Source: Roseiarcus sp963751165 (GTDB taxonomy: Bacteria; Pseudomonadota; Alphaproteobacteria; Rhizobiales; Beijerinckiaceae). Taken from it: 64,000 nt of DNA. The position numbers and the translations under genes are program-made. Within the stretch, counting starts at the first letter, position 1. Every line of letters starts with the position of its first letter. Positions 1-7,795 of this stretch are shown piece after piece. The notes beneath the pieces were generated by a model. It ran no database searches. It had not been told where the DNA came from and saw only the letters and a list, made by a program, of their open reading frames with translations. The stretch lies in the NCBI GenBank assembly GCA_963751165.1, contig CAVVTP010000010.1, positions 124,001-188,000 of the forward strand, read 5' to 3'.

Positions 1-1
1 C

Positions 2-3000
2 GTCGACTTCGAGACCGGCAAGCTCGTCAAGTCGAAGTCGGCCTACGAGCATCCCCAGCCGCACGCCTGCTTCATCCAGTCGGTCGCCGACGACCTCGTC
101 AACGATGGCGGCATCATGGACCTCTGGGTGCGGGAAGCGCGCCTGTTCAAATACGGGTCCGGCACCGGCTCCAATTTCTCCGCCCTGCGCGGCGAGAACG
201 AGAAGCTTTCGGGCGGCGGGCGCTCCTCCGGCCTCATGTCGTTCCTCAAGATCGGCGACCGGGCGGCGGGCGCGATCAAATCGGGCGGCACCACCCGCCG
301 GGCGGCGAAAATGGTCGTCGTCGACGTCGATCACCCCGACATCGAGGCCTATATCGGCTGGAAGGTGAAGGAGGAGCAGAAGGTCGCCGCGCTCGCCGCC
401 GGCTCGAAGCTCGTCAAGCGCCACCTGAAGGCGATCCTCAAGGCCTGCGTCAATTGCGAAGGCTCGGGCGACGACTGTTTCAACGTCGAGAAGAACCCCG
501 CGCTCAAGCGCGAGGTGAAGGCGGCGCGGAAGAACGACGTGCCGGACGGCATCATCGGCCGGATCATCCAATACGCGAAGCAGGGCTATACCACTCTCGA
601 GTACGACACCTACGACACCGACTGGGAGTCGGAGGCCTATCTCACCGTCTCGGGCCAGAATTCGAACAATTCGGTGCGCGTCACCGACGCCTTTTTGCAT
701 GCGGTCGAGTCCGACGGCGACTGGACGCTGACCCGGCGGCTCGACGGCAGGCCGGCGAAGACCCTGAAGGCGCGGGACTTGTGGGAGAAGATCGGCTACG
801 CCGCCTGGGCCTCGGCCGATCCCGGCGTCCAGTACCACACGACCATCAACGACTGGCACACCTGCCCGGAATCGGGGCCGATCCGCGCCTCGAACCCCTG
901 CTCGGAATACATGTTCCTCGACGACACGGCGTGCAATCTGGCGTCGCTGAACCTGCTGCAGTTTCTCAACCCCGAGACCAAAGCCTTTGACAACATTGCC
1001 TACGAGCACGCGGTAAGGCTCTGGACGCTGACGCTCGAAATCTCGGTCGCGATGGCGCAGTTCCCCTCGAAGGAGATCGCGCGCCTCTCCTACGACTTCC
1101 GCACGCTCGGCCTCGGCTACGCCAACATCGGCGGCCTCTTGATGTCCTGCGGCATCCCTTACGACAGCGACGAGGGGCGAGCGATCTGCGGCGCGCTCTC
1201 CGCCGTGCTCACCGGCCGCGCCTATGCGACCTCGGCCGAGATCGCCGGCAAGAGCGGCGCCTTTCCCGGCTACAAGCCGAATGCGGACGCCATGCTGCGC
1301 GTCATCCGCAACCACAAGCGCGCCGCCGACGGCGAGGTTTCCGGCTACGAGAGCCTGTCGGTCGCGCCGACCCCGCTCGACCACGCCTCCGTCGCCCAGG
1401 CCGGCCCCGCCTTCGCCCATTTGAGCGAAGCGGCGCGGGGCGCCTGGAGCGCCGCTCTGGCGCTCGGCGAGAAGCATGGGTTTCGCAACGCGCAGGTCTC
1501 CGTCGTCGCCCCGACCGGCACCATCGGCCTCGTCATGGACTGCGATACGACTGGCATCGAGCCCGACTTCGCCCTGGTCAAATTCAAGAAGCTCGCCGGC
1601 GGCGGCTATTTCAAGATCATCAATCAGGCCGTGCCGAGCGCGCTGCGGGCGTTGGGCTATGGCGAGAAGGCGATCGACGACATCGTCGCCTACGCCGTCG
1701 GCCGGGCGACCCTCGCCCATGCGCCGGGCATCAACCATTCGTCGTTGCGCGCCAAGGGCTTGCCCGAGGCTTCGATCGACAAGGTCGAGGCGGCCTTGCG
1801 CGGCGCCTTCGACATCCGCTTCGTCTTCAACAAGCACACGCTCGGGGCCGAGACGCTCAGCGGCGCGCTGAAGATTTCTGCCGAACGCTATGAGACGCCG
1901 GGCTTCGACCTTCTGTCGGCGCTCGGCTTCAGCAAGGTCGAGATCGAGGCGGCCAATATTTTCGCCTGCGGCGCCATGACTTTGGAAGGCGCTCCTCATC
2001 TCAAGCTGGAGCATTATCCGGTGTTCGACTGCGCCAATCCGTGCGGCCGCACCGGCAAGCGCTATCTCTCGGTCGACAGCCACATCCGCATGATGGCGGC
2101 GGCGCAGCCCTTCATCACCGGCGCGATCTCGAAGACGATCAACATGCCGAACGACGCCACGGTGGAGGACTGCAAGGACGCCTACATGCTCTCCTGGCGC
2201 CTCGGCCTGAAGGCGAACGCGCTCTATCGCGACGGCTCGAAACTGTCGCAGCCGTTGAACGCGCAGCTCATCGAAAGCGACGACGAGGAAGAGGAGGCGC
2301 TGGAAAACCTGATCGCCGCCAACGCCCCGGCGCGGGCGGTGCAGATCGCCGAAAAGATCGTCGAGCGGGTGATCGAGCGGGTCGAGCGCACCCGCGAGCG
2401 CGAGAAGCTGCCGGACCGCCGCAAGGGCTATACCCAGAAGGCGGTGGTCGGCGGGCACAAGGTCTACCTCCGCACCGGCGAGTACCAGGACGGCCGCCTC
2501 GGCGAGATTTTCATCGACATGCACAAGGAGGGCGCGGCCTTCCGGAGCCTCATGAACAATTTCGCCATCGCGATCTCGCTCGGCCTGCAATATGGCGTGC
2601 CGCTGGAAGAATATGTGGAGGCCTTCACCTTCACCCGCTTCGAGCCGGCCGGCTTCGTCCAGGGTAACGACGCGATCAAGAACGCGACGTCCATCCTCGA
2701 CTACATCTTCCGCGAGCTCGCGATCTCCTACCTCGGCCGCAACGACCTCGCCCATATCGCGCCGGAGGAGATCGGCAATACCGTGCTCGGCGGCGGCGTC
2801 GGCCAGGACAAGGCCCCGGCCCCCGGCCCCGGCGCGGCGGCCGTGATCTCGAACGGACTCGTGCGCGGCAGGCCCGGCGACAAGCTGATGCTGGTGCGGG
2901 GCGCGACGGGCGGCGAAGCGCCGCCGGTTCGGAGCGCGGGCGTCTCGCCCGCCTACGCCGGCAGCGTCCAGGGCGCGACCGCGCTGAAGCCCCCGGGCTT

Positions 3001-3064
3001 GGACCCGGGGGTCGCCGAGCCCGCGCCGCTGAAGCTCGGCGGCGCCGAGCTCGCGCCCGGCTGA
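2..3064 (+). CDS. nrdJ: Adenosylcobalamin-dependent ribonucleotide reductase (class II), 5' end cut by window
   Basis: Reduces ribonucleotides to deoxyribonucleotides in the cytoplasm with an adenosylcobalamin radical. The frame is open from base 2, so the N terminus lies outside the window; about 1020 residues are visible. Class II hallmarks are the NPCSEY stretch, the finger-loop cysteine context around SNPCSE, and the PTGTIG loop. After the GNTVLGGGVGQD segment comes a low-complexity linker that includes a short palindromic GC-rich insertion near 2930-2955. The frame stops at 3062-3064, before the zinc-ribbon tail normally fused to this enzyme; that tail follows at once in the next frame. 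Either a one-base insertion in the linker (about 2880-3060) or a real truncation explains this. The body assignment is secure. Confidence 0.95.
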   Translation, partial: VDFETGKLVKSKSAYEHPQPHACFIQSVADDLVNDGGIMDLWVREARLFKYGSGTGSNFSALRGENEKLSGGGRSSGLMSFLKIGDRAAGAIKSGGTTRRAAKMVVVDVDHPDIEAYIGWKVKEEQKVAALAAGSKLVKRHLKAILKACVNCEGSGDDCFNVEKNPALKREVKAARKNDVPDGIIGRIIQYAKQGYTTLEYDTYDTDWESEAYLTVSGQNSNNSVRVTDAFLHAVESDGDWTLTRRLDGRPAKTLKARDLWEKIGYAAWASADPGVQYHTTINDWHTCPESGPIRASNPCSEYMFLDDTACNLASLNLLQFLNPETKAFDNIAYEHAVRLWTLTLEISVAMAQFPSKEIARLSYDFRTLGLGYANIGGLLMSCGIPYDSDEGRAICGALSAVLTGRAYATSAEIAGKSGAFPGYKPNADAMLRVIRNHKRAADGEVSGYESLSVAPTPLDHASVAQAGPAFAHLSEAARGAWSAALALGEKHGFRNAQVSVVAPTGTIGLVMDCDTTGIEPDFALVKFKKLAGGGYFKIINQAVPSALRALGYGEKAIDDIVAYAVGRATLAHAPGINHSSLRAKGLPEASIDKVEAALRGAFDIRFVFNKHTLGAETLSGALKISAERYETPGFDLLSALGFSKVEIEAANIFACGAMTLEGAPHLKLEHYPVFDCANPCGRTGKRYLSVDSHIRMMAAAQPFITGAISKTINMPNDATVEDCKDAYMLSWRLGLKANALYRDGSKLSQPLNAQLIESDDEEEEALENLIAANAPARAVQIAEKIVERVIERVERTREREKLPDRRKGYTQKAVVGGHKVYLRTGEYQDGRLGEIFIDMHKEGAAFRSLMNNFAIAISLGLQYGVPLEEYVEAFTFTRFEPAGFVQGNDAIKNATSILDYIFRELAISYLGRNDLAHIAPEEIGNTVLGGGVGQDKAPAPGPGAAAVISNGLVRGRPGDKLMLVRGATGGEAPPVRSAGVSPAYAGSVQGATALKPPGLDPGVAEPAPLKLGGAELAPG

Positions 3065-3206
3065 GACGGTGGCGGAAAAGCGGGCGGAGGCGCGGATGAA
3101 GGGCTATGTCGGCGAAGCCTGCCCCGAATGCGGCAATTTCACCATGGTGCGCAACGGCACGTGCCTCAAGTGCGACACGTGCGGCAGCACGACGGGGTGC
3201 TCGTGA
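3060..3206 (+). pseudogene. nrdJ: Out-of-frame C-terminal zinc-ribbon tail of NrdJ
   Basis: Read one base later than the nrdJ body, this stretch gives a helix rich in Ala, Glu, Lys and Arg, then MKGYVGEACPECGNF and a second cysteine set ending CDTCGSTTGCS and a stop. This is the usual C-terminal tail of B12-dependent reductases, whose terminal cysteines re-reduce the active site. It directly follows the body stop codon, so it belongs to nrdJ and has been separated by a frameshift in the preceding linker. Without it the enzyme should turn over poorly, which favours a sequencing error or a functional frameshift over simple loss. Confidence 0.85.
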
Positions 3207-3229
3207 CCGCCGTCATCCGGCGCTCCTCA

Positions 3230-3380
3230 TCATGGCCGGCCTTGTGCCGGCCATCCACGCGGTCCCGCTCCAGAACCGGGTTCCCATTTTTAGCTGGCGT
3301 CCCTTTGGTCACGGAGCGCCAAGGAATTACCTGCGAGCAACGGCGCGGCGTGGATGGCCGGGACAAGCCCGGCCATGACG
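3230..3380. repeat. REP pair in inverted orientation (REPIN-like)
   Basis: Two copies of a ~32-base palindromic repeat face each other about 90 bases apart. Each has a 9-base arm ATGGCCGGG, a loop of about five bases and the complementary arm, with an asymmetric GCGTGG flank on one side. The left copy (3230-3260) is reversed and the right copy (3348-3380) is forward. The same palindrome recurs at 4443, 4578, 4970, 5355, 5438, 6533, 7639 and 44663. Confidence 0.85.
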
Positions 3381-3583
3381 TGGAAATGAGTGCGAGCAAG
3401 TCGCGCCCAAGCGCGGATGAAGGGCTACGTCGGCGAGGCGCGCCCGGAATGCGGGAATTCACGATGGTCAGGAACGCCGGGCGAGGGCCGGGCTTGCCAA
3501 CGGGCCGTGCGACGGCAAGAGACGCTCAGCGGGTGTGCCGGATTCTGTCTGAAGTCGGGAAAAAGGACTGGGACGCCGAAGTC

Positions 3584-4296
3584 ATGATCATGGACCTTGG
3601 AATGGCCGAGGCGCGCGCGACGGACGAGCGTGCTCCGCACGAACTTCGGTCGGGGCTTCTCAACCGCCGGTCGTTTCTGTTCGCTCCGCGGCCGGTCTCG
3701 GCGCGCTGGGGCTCGCCGGGTGCGCGACGTCGGACGACATGCTGCCGCGCCGAGGCGGCGAAGCACTACCGGCCGGCGCCCGACGAGAAATTCCCTATTC
3801 CTGCGGTCGACATCAGCAAGATCGATCCGAAATATTTTCGGAAGATCGTGCGATTACGACAGCCTTGAAGCGCCCGGCACGATCGTCATCGATCCCGGCA
3901 AGTACTACCTCTACCGCATCGAGGGCGAGGGAAAGGCCACCCGCTACGGCGCCAATGTCAGCCGCCCGGAATTCCTCTGGAGCGGCGAGGCCTATGTCGG
4001 GCGCAAGGCCGAATGGCCCGTCTGGACGCCGCCCAAGGCGATGTTCCAGCGCCAGCCCGAGGCGGGCAAATCCGCCGGCGGCATGCCGGGAGGCCTCGAC
4101 AATCCGCTCGGCGCCCGCACGCTCAACCTCTATCAGGACGGCAAGTACACGCTCTACACGATCTACAGCACCAGCGACCCCGAGATCGATCGGGACCGGC
4201 GTGTCAAGCGGCTGCACCGGCCTCCTCAGCCAGGACATGCTCGACCTCTATCCGCGAACGCCCGTCAAGACGAAGGTGGTCATGCTGCCGGCATAG
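3584..4296 (+). pseudogene. L,D-transpeptidase (YkuD family), frameshifted copy A
   Basis: Paralogue of the intact gene at 5675-6385, over 90% identical by eye. Comparison shows at least four indels: a base lost near 3683, a base gained near 3741, one gained near 3851 (within a TCGATTAC context) and one gained at 4182-4187, where GAGTC has become GAGATC. The signal peptide start, NRRSFLF, and the core sequence KAEWPVWTPP are still readable across frames. The 4182 shift is of the GANTC type seen elsewhere in the window and may be technical; the 3683/3741 pair looks like real divergence. Probably not functional. Confidence 0.85.
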
Positions 4297-4357
4297 GCGA
4301 CGGCGTCAGCTTCGGTCCCGGCGCCCGTCTACAACGCCGGCGCATGCCCACACAGTC

Positions 4358-4413
4358 AGGCTGCCGATCCCGAAGCCGTCGAGTTGGGCGGAATATGTGG
4401 AGGTCGGGGATCA
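4358..4413 (+). pseudogene. HicB antitoxin C-terminal remnant (unit A)
   Basis: A short reading gives LPIPKPSSWAEYVEVGDQ, which matches the usual C-terminal pattern of HicB antitoxins (proline-rich, ending SS-x-x-EYVEV). No partial RNase H-like domain precedes it. The same fragment sits in unit B at 6449-6503, and the longer hicB at 8168-8414 carries the homologous end. Confidence 0.6.
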
Positions 4414-4442
4414 GGCCGCGTGGGGAAGGCCGCATTTCGCCC

Positions 4443-4610
4443 GTCATGGCCGGGCTTGACCCGGCCATCCACGCGGTCGTGCCTCGAAGCCGGCGCCGAC
4501 ATTGCGCCGCTTTTAACCGACGGGGGCGCGGCATGCCCGTCGGCCGCCAAGCTCGACAATACGGTGACGGTGGAGCGGCGTGGATGGCCGGGTCAAGCCG
4601 GGCCATGACG
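4443..4610. repeat. REP pair in inverted orientation (REPIN-like), upstream of GIY-YIG gene 1
   Basis: Reversed REP at 4443-4474 and forward REP at 4578-4610, separated by about 100 bases. The right copy ends 42 bases before the GIY-YIG start codon. Confidence 0.85.
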
Positions 4611-4651
4611 GTGTAAACTGGTGGGCGGAACATCGCCTTCGAGGGGCTGCA

Positions 4652-4942
4652 ATGCGCGGGGGCTGGGTCTACATCATGACCAACCGGCCGAACGGCACGC
4701 TCTATACCGGGGTGACGTCCAACATCGGCCGTCGGGCGTATGAGCATCGGGAGGGAATCGTCGAAGGCTTCACAAGACGCTACGGCTTGAAGCGTCTCGT
4801 CTACATCGAGCGCTACGAGCGCATCACCGACGCCATCCAGCGCGAGTTGAATATGAAGCATTGGCCGCGCGCCTGGAAAGTGAGGCTCATCCTGGAGGGC
4901 AATCCGGGGTGGTGCGATCTGTTTGAGACGCTGAATTGGTAA
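4652..4942 (+). CDS. GIY-YIG nuclease family protein, copy 1
   Basis: A 96-residue single-domain GIY-YIG protein (YhbQ/UPF0213 type). The catalytic signature is WVYIMTNRPNGTLYTGVT, followed by the conserved Arg and the YEH helix, and KHWPRAWK near the C terminus. The start at 4652 is chosen because upstream in-frame sequence is only REP palindrome translated. Family members cut DNA as small stand-alone nucleases, and their cellular role is mostly unknown. The gene lies between REP palindromes at 4443-4610 and 4970-5001. Paralogues lie at 5043 and 6612. The fold is secure; a role in REP spread is only a hypothesis. Confidence 0.9.
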   Translation: MRGGWVYIMTNRPNGTLYTGVTSNIGRRAYEHREGIVEGFTRRYGLKRLVYIERYERITDAIQRELNMKHWPRAWKVRLILEGNPGWCDLFETLNW

Positions 4943-4969
4943 TCGCGACGGCTTGCAGAAAGCGGAACC

Positions 4970-5001
4970 GCGTGGATGGCCGGGACACGCCCGGCCATGA
5001 C
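4970..5001 (+). repeat. Single REP palindrome between GIY-YIG genes 1 and 2
   Basis: Forward copy with arms ATGGCCGGG/CCCGGCCAT and the GCGTGG flank, 28 bases after the stop of the first GIY-YIG gene and 41 bases before the second. Confidence 0.85.
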
Positions 5002-5042
5002 TACATAGGGTCGCTTACGTAAAAGAGAGCGTCAAGGCAGCG

Positions 5043-5333
5043 ATGCGCGGAGGCTGGGTCTACATCATGACCAACCGCCCGAACGGCACGCTCTACACCG
5101 GAGTGACTTCAAACATCGGTCGCCGCGCCTACGAACACCGCCAAGGGCTGATCGAGGGCTTCACGAAGCGCTACGCTTTGAAGCGCCTCGTCTACATGGA
5201 GCATTACGAACGCATCACGGACGCCATCCAGCGCAAGTCGAACATGAAGCATTGGCCACGCGCTTGGAAAGTGCGGCTGATCCTCGAAGGCAATCCCGGC
5301 TGGTCCGATTTGTATGACACGCTCAACAATTGA
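5043..5333 (+). CDS. GIY-YIG nuclease family protein, copy 2
   Basis: This 96-residue gene is about 90% identical in protein to the copy at 4652, with the same GIY-YIG signature, YEH helix and KHWPRAWK motif. One visible change is RKSNMKHW in place of RELNMKHW. It starts with MRGGWVYIM and is preceded by AGGCAGCG as a weak ribosome site. REP palindromes flank it on both sides (4970-5001 and 5355-5470). Synonymous differences from copy 1 show that the two diverged some time ago, while both kept an open frame. Confidence 0.9.
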   Translation: MRGGWVYIMTNRPNGTLYTGVTSNIGRRAYEHRQGLIEGFTKRYALKRLVYMEHYERITDAIQRKSNMKHWPRAWKVRLILEGNPGWSDLYDTLNN

Positions 5334-5354
5334 AATCGGCGATGCCGCTGCGAC

Positions 5355-5470
5355 GTCATGGCCGGCCTCGTGCCGGCTTATCCACGCAGCGCCTCCTCCA
5401 AAGCTGTGTGGCATTGGACGACAGAACCGGCGGAACCGCGTGGATGGCCGGGACAAGCCCGGCCATGACG
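5355..5470. repeat. REP pair in inverted orientation (REPIN-like), downstream of GIY-YIG gene 2
   Basis: Reversed REP at 5355-5388 (arms slightly degraded) and forward REP at 5438-5470, about 50 bases apart. The forward copy opens duplication unit B. Confidence 0.85.
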
Positions 5471-5674
5471 TGGAAATGAGTGAGAGCGAGTCGCGCCCAA
5501 GCGCGGATCAAGGGCTACGTCGGCGAGGCGCGCCCGGAATGCGGGAATTCACGATGGTCAGGAACGCCGGGCGAGGGCCGGGCTTGCCAATCGGGCCGTG
5601 CGACGGCAAGAGACGCTCAGCGGGTGTGCCGGACTTTTTGTGAAGTCGGGCAAAAGGACTGGGACGCCGAAATC

Positions 5675-6385
5675 ATGATCATGGACCTTGGAATGGCCGA
5701 GGCGCGCGCGACGGACGAGCGTGCTCCGCCCGAACTTCGGTCGGGGCTTCTCAACCGCCGGTCGTTTCTGTTCGGGGCCGTGGCCGGCATCGGCGCGCTG
5801 GGGCTCGCCGGGTGCGCGACGTCGGACGACTTGCTCCGCGCCGAGGCGGCGAAGGACTACGGGCCGGCGCCCAACGAGAAATTCCCTATTCCTGCGGTCG
5901 ACATCAGCAAGATCGACCCGAAATATTTCCGCAAGATCGTCGATTACGACAGCCTTGAAGCGCCCGGCACGATCGTCATCGATCCCGGCAAGTACTACCT
6001 CTACCGGATCGAGGGCGAGGGAAAGGCCACCCGCTACGGCGCCAATGTCAGCCGCCCGGAATTCCTGTGGAGCGGCGAGGCCTATGTCGGACGCAAGGCC
6101 GAATGGCCCGTCTGGACGCCGCCCAAGGAGATGATCCAGCGCCAGCCCGAGGCGGGCAAATACGCCCGCGGCATGCCGGGAGGCCTCGACAATCCGCTCG
6201 GCGCCCGCACGCTCTACCTCTATCAGGACGGCAAGTACACGCTCTACACGATCTACAGCACCAGCGATCCCAACTCGATCGGGACCGGCGTGTCAAGCGG
6301 CTGCACCGGGCTCCTCAGCCAGGACATGCTCGACCTCTATCCGCGAACGCCCGTCAAGACGAAGGTGGTCATGCTGCCGGCATAG
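5675..6385 (+). CDS. L,D-transpeptidase family lipoprotein with altered catalytic motif
   Basis: A YkuD-domain protein of about 236 residues that would cross-link peptidoglycan in the periplasm if active. The start at 5675 gives an N-terminal region with twin arginines (NRRSFLF) and a lipobox ending LAGC, so it is a predicted lipoprotein, possibly Tat-exported. The YkuD core is clear: YVGRKAEWPVWTPP, MPGGLDNPLGARTLYLY, and SIGTGVSSGC with the catalytic Cys. The usual His-Gly-Thr before it is replaced by Tyr-Ser-Thr, and the Arg two residues after the Cys is replaced by Gly (SSGCTG). Both differences are also in copy A, so they predate the duplication. It may be a natural subfamily with different chemistry, or a binding protein. 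Confidence 0.85.
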   Translation: MIMDLGMAEARATDERAPPELRSGLLNRRSFLFGAVAGIGALGLAGCATSDDLLRAEAAKDYGPAPNEKFPIPAVDISKIDPKYFRKIVDYDSLEAPGTIVIDPGKYYLYRIEGEGKATRYGANVSRPEFLWSGEAYVGRKAEWPVWTPPKEMIQRQPEAGKYARGMPGGLDNPLGARTLYLYQDGKYTLYTIYSTSDPNSIGTGVSSGCTGLLSQDMLDLYPRTPVKTKVVMLPA

Positions 6386-6448
6386 GCGACGGCGTAAGCT
6401 TCGGTCCCGGCGCCCGTCTACAACGCCAGGCGCATGCCCACCACAGTC

Positions 6449-6503
6449 AGGCTTCCGATCCCGAAGCCGTCGAGTTGGGCGGAATATGTGGAGGTCGGGG
6501 ATC
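6449..6503 (+). pseudogene. HicB antitoxin C-terminal remnant (unit B)
   Basis: Same fragment as at 4358-4413: LPIPKPSSWAEYVEVGDQ. No antitoxin body or HicA toxin gene lies next to it. Confidence 0.6.
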
Positions 6504-6532
6504 AGCCGCGTGGGGAAGGCCGCATTTCGCCC

Positions 6533-6564
6533 GTCATGGCCGGGCTTGACCCGGTCATCCACGC
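6533..6564 (-). repeat. Single REP palindrome, reversed
   Basis: Reversed copy with one mismatch in the right arm. Its usual forward partner is missing because the unit B/GIY-YIG junction removed it. Confidence 0.8.
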
Positions 6565-6611
6565 GGTCGTGCCTCGAAGCCGGCGCCGACATTGCGCCGC
6601 TTTCAACCGCC

Positions 6612-6783
6612 GCGGGGGCTGGGTCTACATCATGACCAACCGGCCGAACGGCACGCTCTATACCGGGGTGACGTCCAACATCGGCCGTCGGGCGTATGAG
6701 CATCGGGAGGGAATTGTCGAAGGCTTCACAAGACGCTACGGCTTGAAGCGTCTCGTCTACATGGAGCGCTACGAGCGCATCTG
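6612..6783 (+). pseudogene. GIY-YIG nuclease, copy 3, truncated at both ends
   Basis: It reads GGWVYIMTNRPNGTLY through YERI in the same frame as copies 1 and 2, then runs into unrelated sequence after 6783. There is no start codon in the usual place and the last ~35 residues are absent. Nucleotide identity to copy 1 is very high over the retained 170 bases, so the loss is recent. Confidence 0.85.
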
Positions 6784-6856
6784 CTTGGCCCGGAAAGGCG
6801 GGTCGGGGCGCCTTGCGGCGCGCTGGCCAGACGGTATATACTAGCGGTAAAATTAC

Positions 6857-6876
6857 TATATCCTCATCAGGATATA
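6857..6876. promoter_or_regulatory. Palindromic operator in front of vapB
   Basis: Perfect inverted repeat TATATCCT-CATC-AGGATATA ending two bases before the vapB start codon, with further TATA-rich sequence at 6834-6841. Position and symmetry fit autoregulation by the VapB-VapC complex. Confidence 0.7.
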
Positions 6877-6878
6877 AC

Positions 6879-7124
6879 ATGCCGCTCTATGTGAAGGATC
6901 CGGAGGTCGACCGGTTGGCGGAACGCCTCGCTTCGCTGCGGCGCGTGAGCAAAACCGAGGTCGTGCGGCAGGCCCTTCAGCATGAACTGGAGCGCGAAGA
7001 GGGTAAGCCGTCTCTTGTCGAGAAGGGGGTTGCGTTCGTCCAGGCGCTGAAGGCTCAGGCGCAACCTGCAGCCGCCCGCGCGGCGGACAAGGCCTTCATC
7101 GACGGCCTGTACGAGAGGTCCTGA
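6879..7124 (+). CDS. vapB: Type II antitoxin, VapB-like (Rv0623 family)
   Basis: An 81-residue protein starting MPLYVKDPEVDRLAERLA, followed by the helix KTEVVRQALQHEL, the ribbon-helix-helix/PSK pattern of VapB antitoxins. The C-terminal half (about residues 45-81) should wrap the toxin. Its stop overlaps the vapC start by one base (TGATG), so the two are translationally coupled. A palindromic operator lies directly upstream. The start at 6879 is preferred over the frame's earlier ATG because of the family N terminus and the operator position. Confidence 0.85.
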   Translation: MPLYVKDPEVDRLAERLASLRRVSKTEVVRQALQHELEREEGKPSLVEKGVAFVQALKAQAQPAAARAADKAFIDGLYERS

Positions 7125-7520
7125 TGTTCGTCGACGCTTCTGCGCTGACGGCGATGCTGACCGACGAGCGGGATGCGCGAGAGCTTCTCGCTCGCGCCCA
7201 GAAGTATCCGGTGCGGTTCACGTCGCCGCTCGCCGTGTGGGAGACGGCGGTCGCCGTCGCGCGGTCACTGGGAATTGACGTGCGGAATGCGGCGTCGGCG
7301 GTTGAGGACTTTCTGGTCCTGACCGAGATCGAAGTGCGTCCCGTGCCGGCCGAAGTCCGGCGGCCTCGCGTTGGAGGCCTTCGAACGGTTCGGAAAGGGG
7401 CGGCATCCCGCGGCCCTGAATTTCGGCGACTGCTTCGCCTATGCCTGCGCGCGCTTTGCGGCGGCGCCGTTGCTCTACAAAGGCGACGATTTCCCGCAGA
7501 CCGACATCGAGACGGCTTGA
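7124..7520 (+). pseudogene. vapC: VapC toxin, PIN-domain ribonuclease, frameshifted at a GANTC site
   Basis: The N-terminal part, MFVDASALTAMLTDE, carries the first PIN aspartate. The C-terminal part, LNFGDCFAYACARF, carries the catalytic Asp and continues in another frame to ETA and a stop at 7518-7520. The two halves join perfectly if the GAAGTC at 7352-7357 is read as GAGTC, giving PAESGGLALEAFERFGKGRHPA, the usual VapC sequence. The extra base therefore lies in a GANTC methylation motif and may be a sequencing artefact. If real, the toxin is dead while its antitoxin is intact. Confidence 0.85.
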
Positions 7521-7638
7521 TCGACGAAGTCTGGATCTTGGCACGCAGCGCCGGATGGGGTGTGGCCCGCTGCTTTTGACACGAATCCTGGCCGGTTGGA
7601 CCTGTTTGAAGCGCTCGACCCATAGCGGTGGCGGAACG

Positions 7639-7671
7639 GCGTGGATGGTCGGGACAAGCGCGGCCATGACG
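7639..7671 (+). repeat. Single REP palindrome, degraded
   Basis: Forward copy with two changes in the arms, 119 bases downstream of vapC. Confidence 0.75.
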
Positions 7672-7795
7672 GGCGCGGGATTCCGCGGAACGTCGCAACA
7701 ACGAGCCGCTTCTCCTCGCCTCATGGCCGGATCATTGTCCGGGGCGGCCGTCGCTGGTAGATCGGTCGGATGCGAGAGGGAGCTCGATTGGCGTC

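Larger units (their letters stand above)
3345..4520 (+). repeat. Tandem duplication, unit A
   Basis: This segment matches 5436-6611 with a constant offset near 2091 bases. The order is REP, diverged copy of the nrdJ tail (about 3410-3545, with KGYVGEA still readable), L,D-transpeptidase gene, HicB tail remnant, REP. In this copy the transpeptidase is frameshifted several times. The duplicated nrdJ tail suggests the unit first arose by copying sequence downstream of nrdJ. Confidence 0.8.
5436..6611 (+). repeat. Tandem duplication, unit B
   Basis: Second copy of the segment at 3345-4520. It holds the diverged nrdJ-tail copy (about 5503-5640), an intact L,D-transpeptidase, a HicB tail and a REP. 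At its right end it joins the GIY-YIG sequence directly, skipping about 130 bases present after unit A, so the third GIY-YIG copy has no start codon. Confidence 0.8.

Noticed and set aside
3166..5003. Short frames giving 'PAIHAV' or 'DGRVKPGHDG' peptides
   Set aside because: These are translations of the REP palindrome in different frames, not genes.
3230..5470. CRISPR-like array from the regularly recurring palindromes
   Set aside because: Spacings are irregular (50 to over 300 bases), orientation alternates, and genes lie between the repeats; no cas gene is present.
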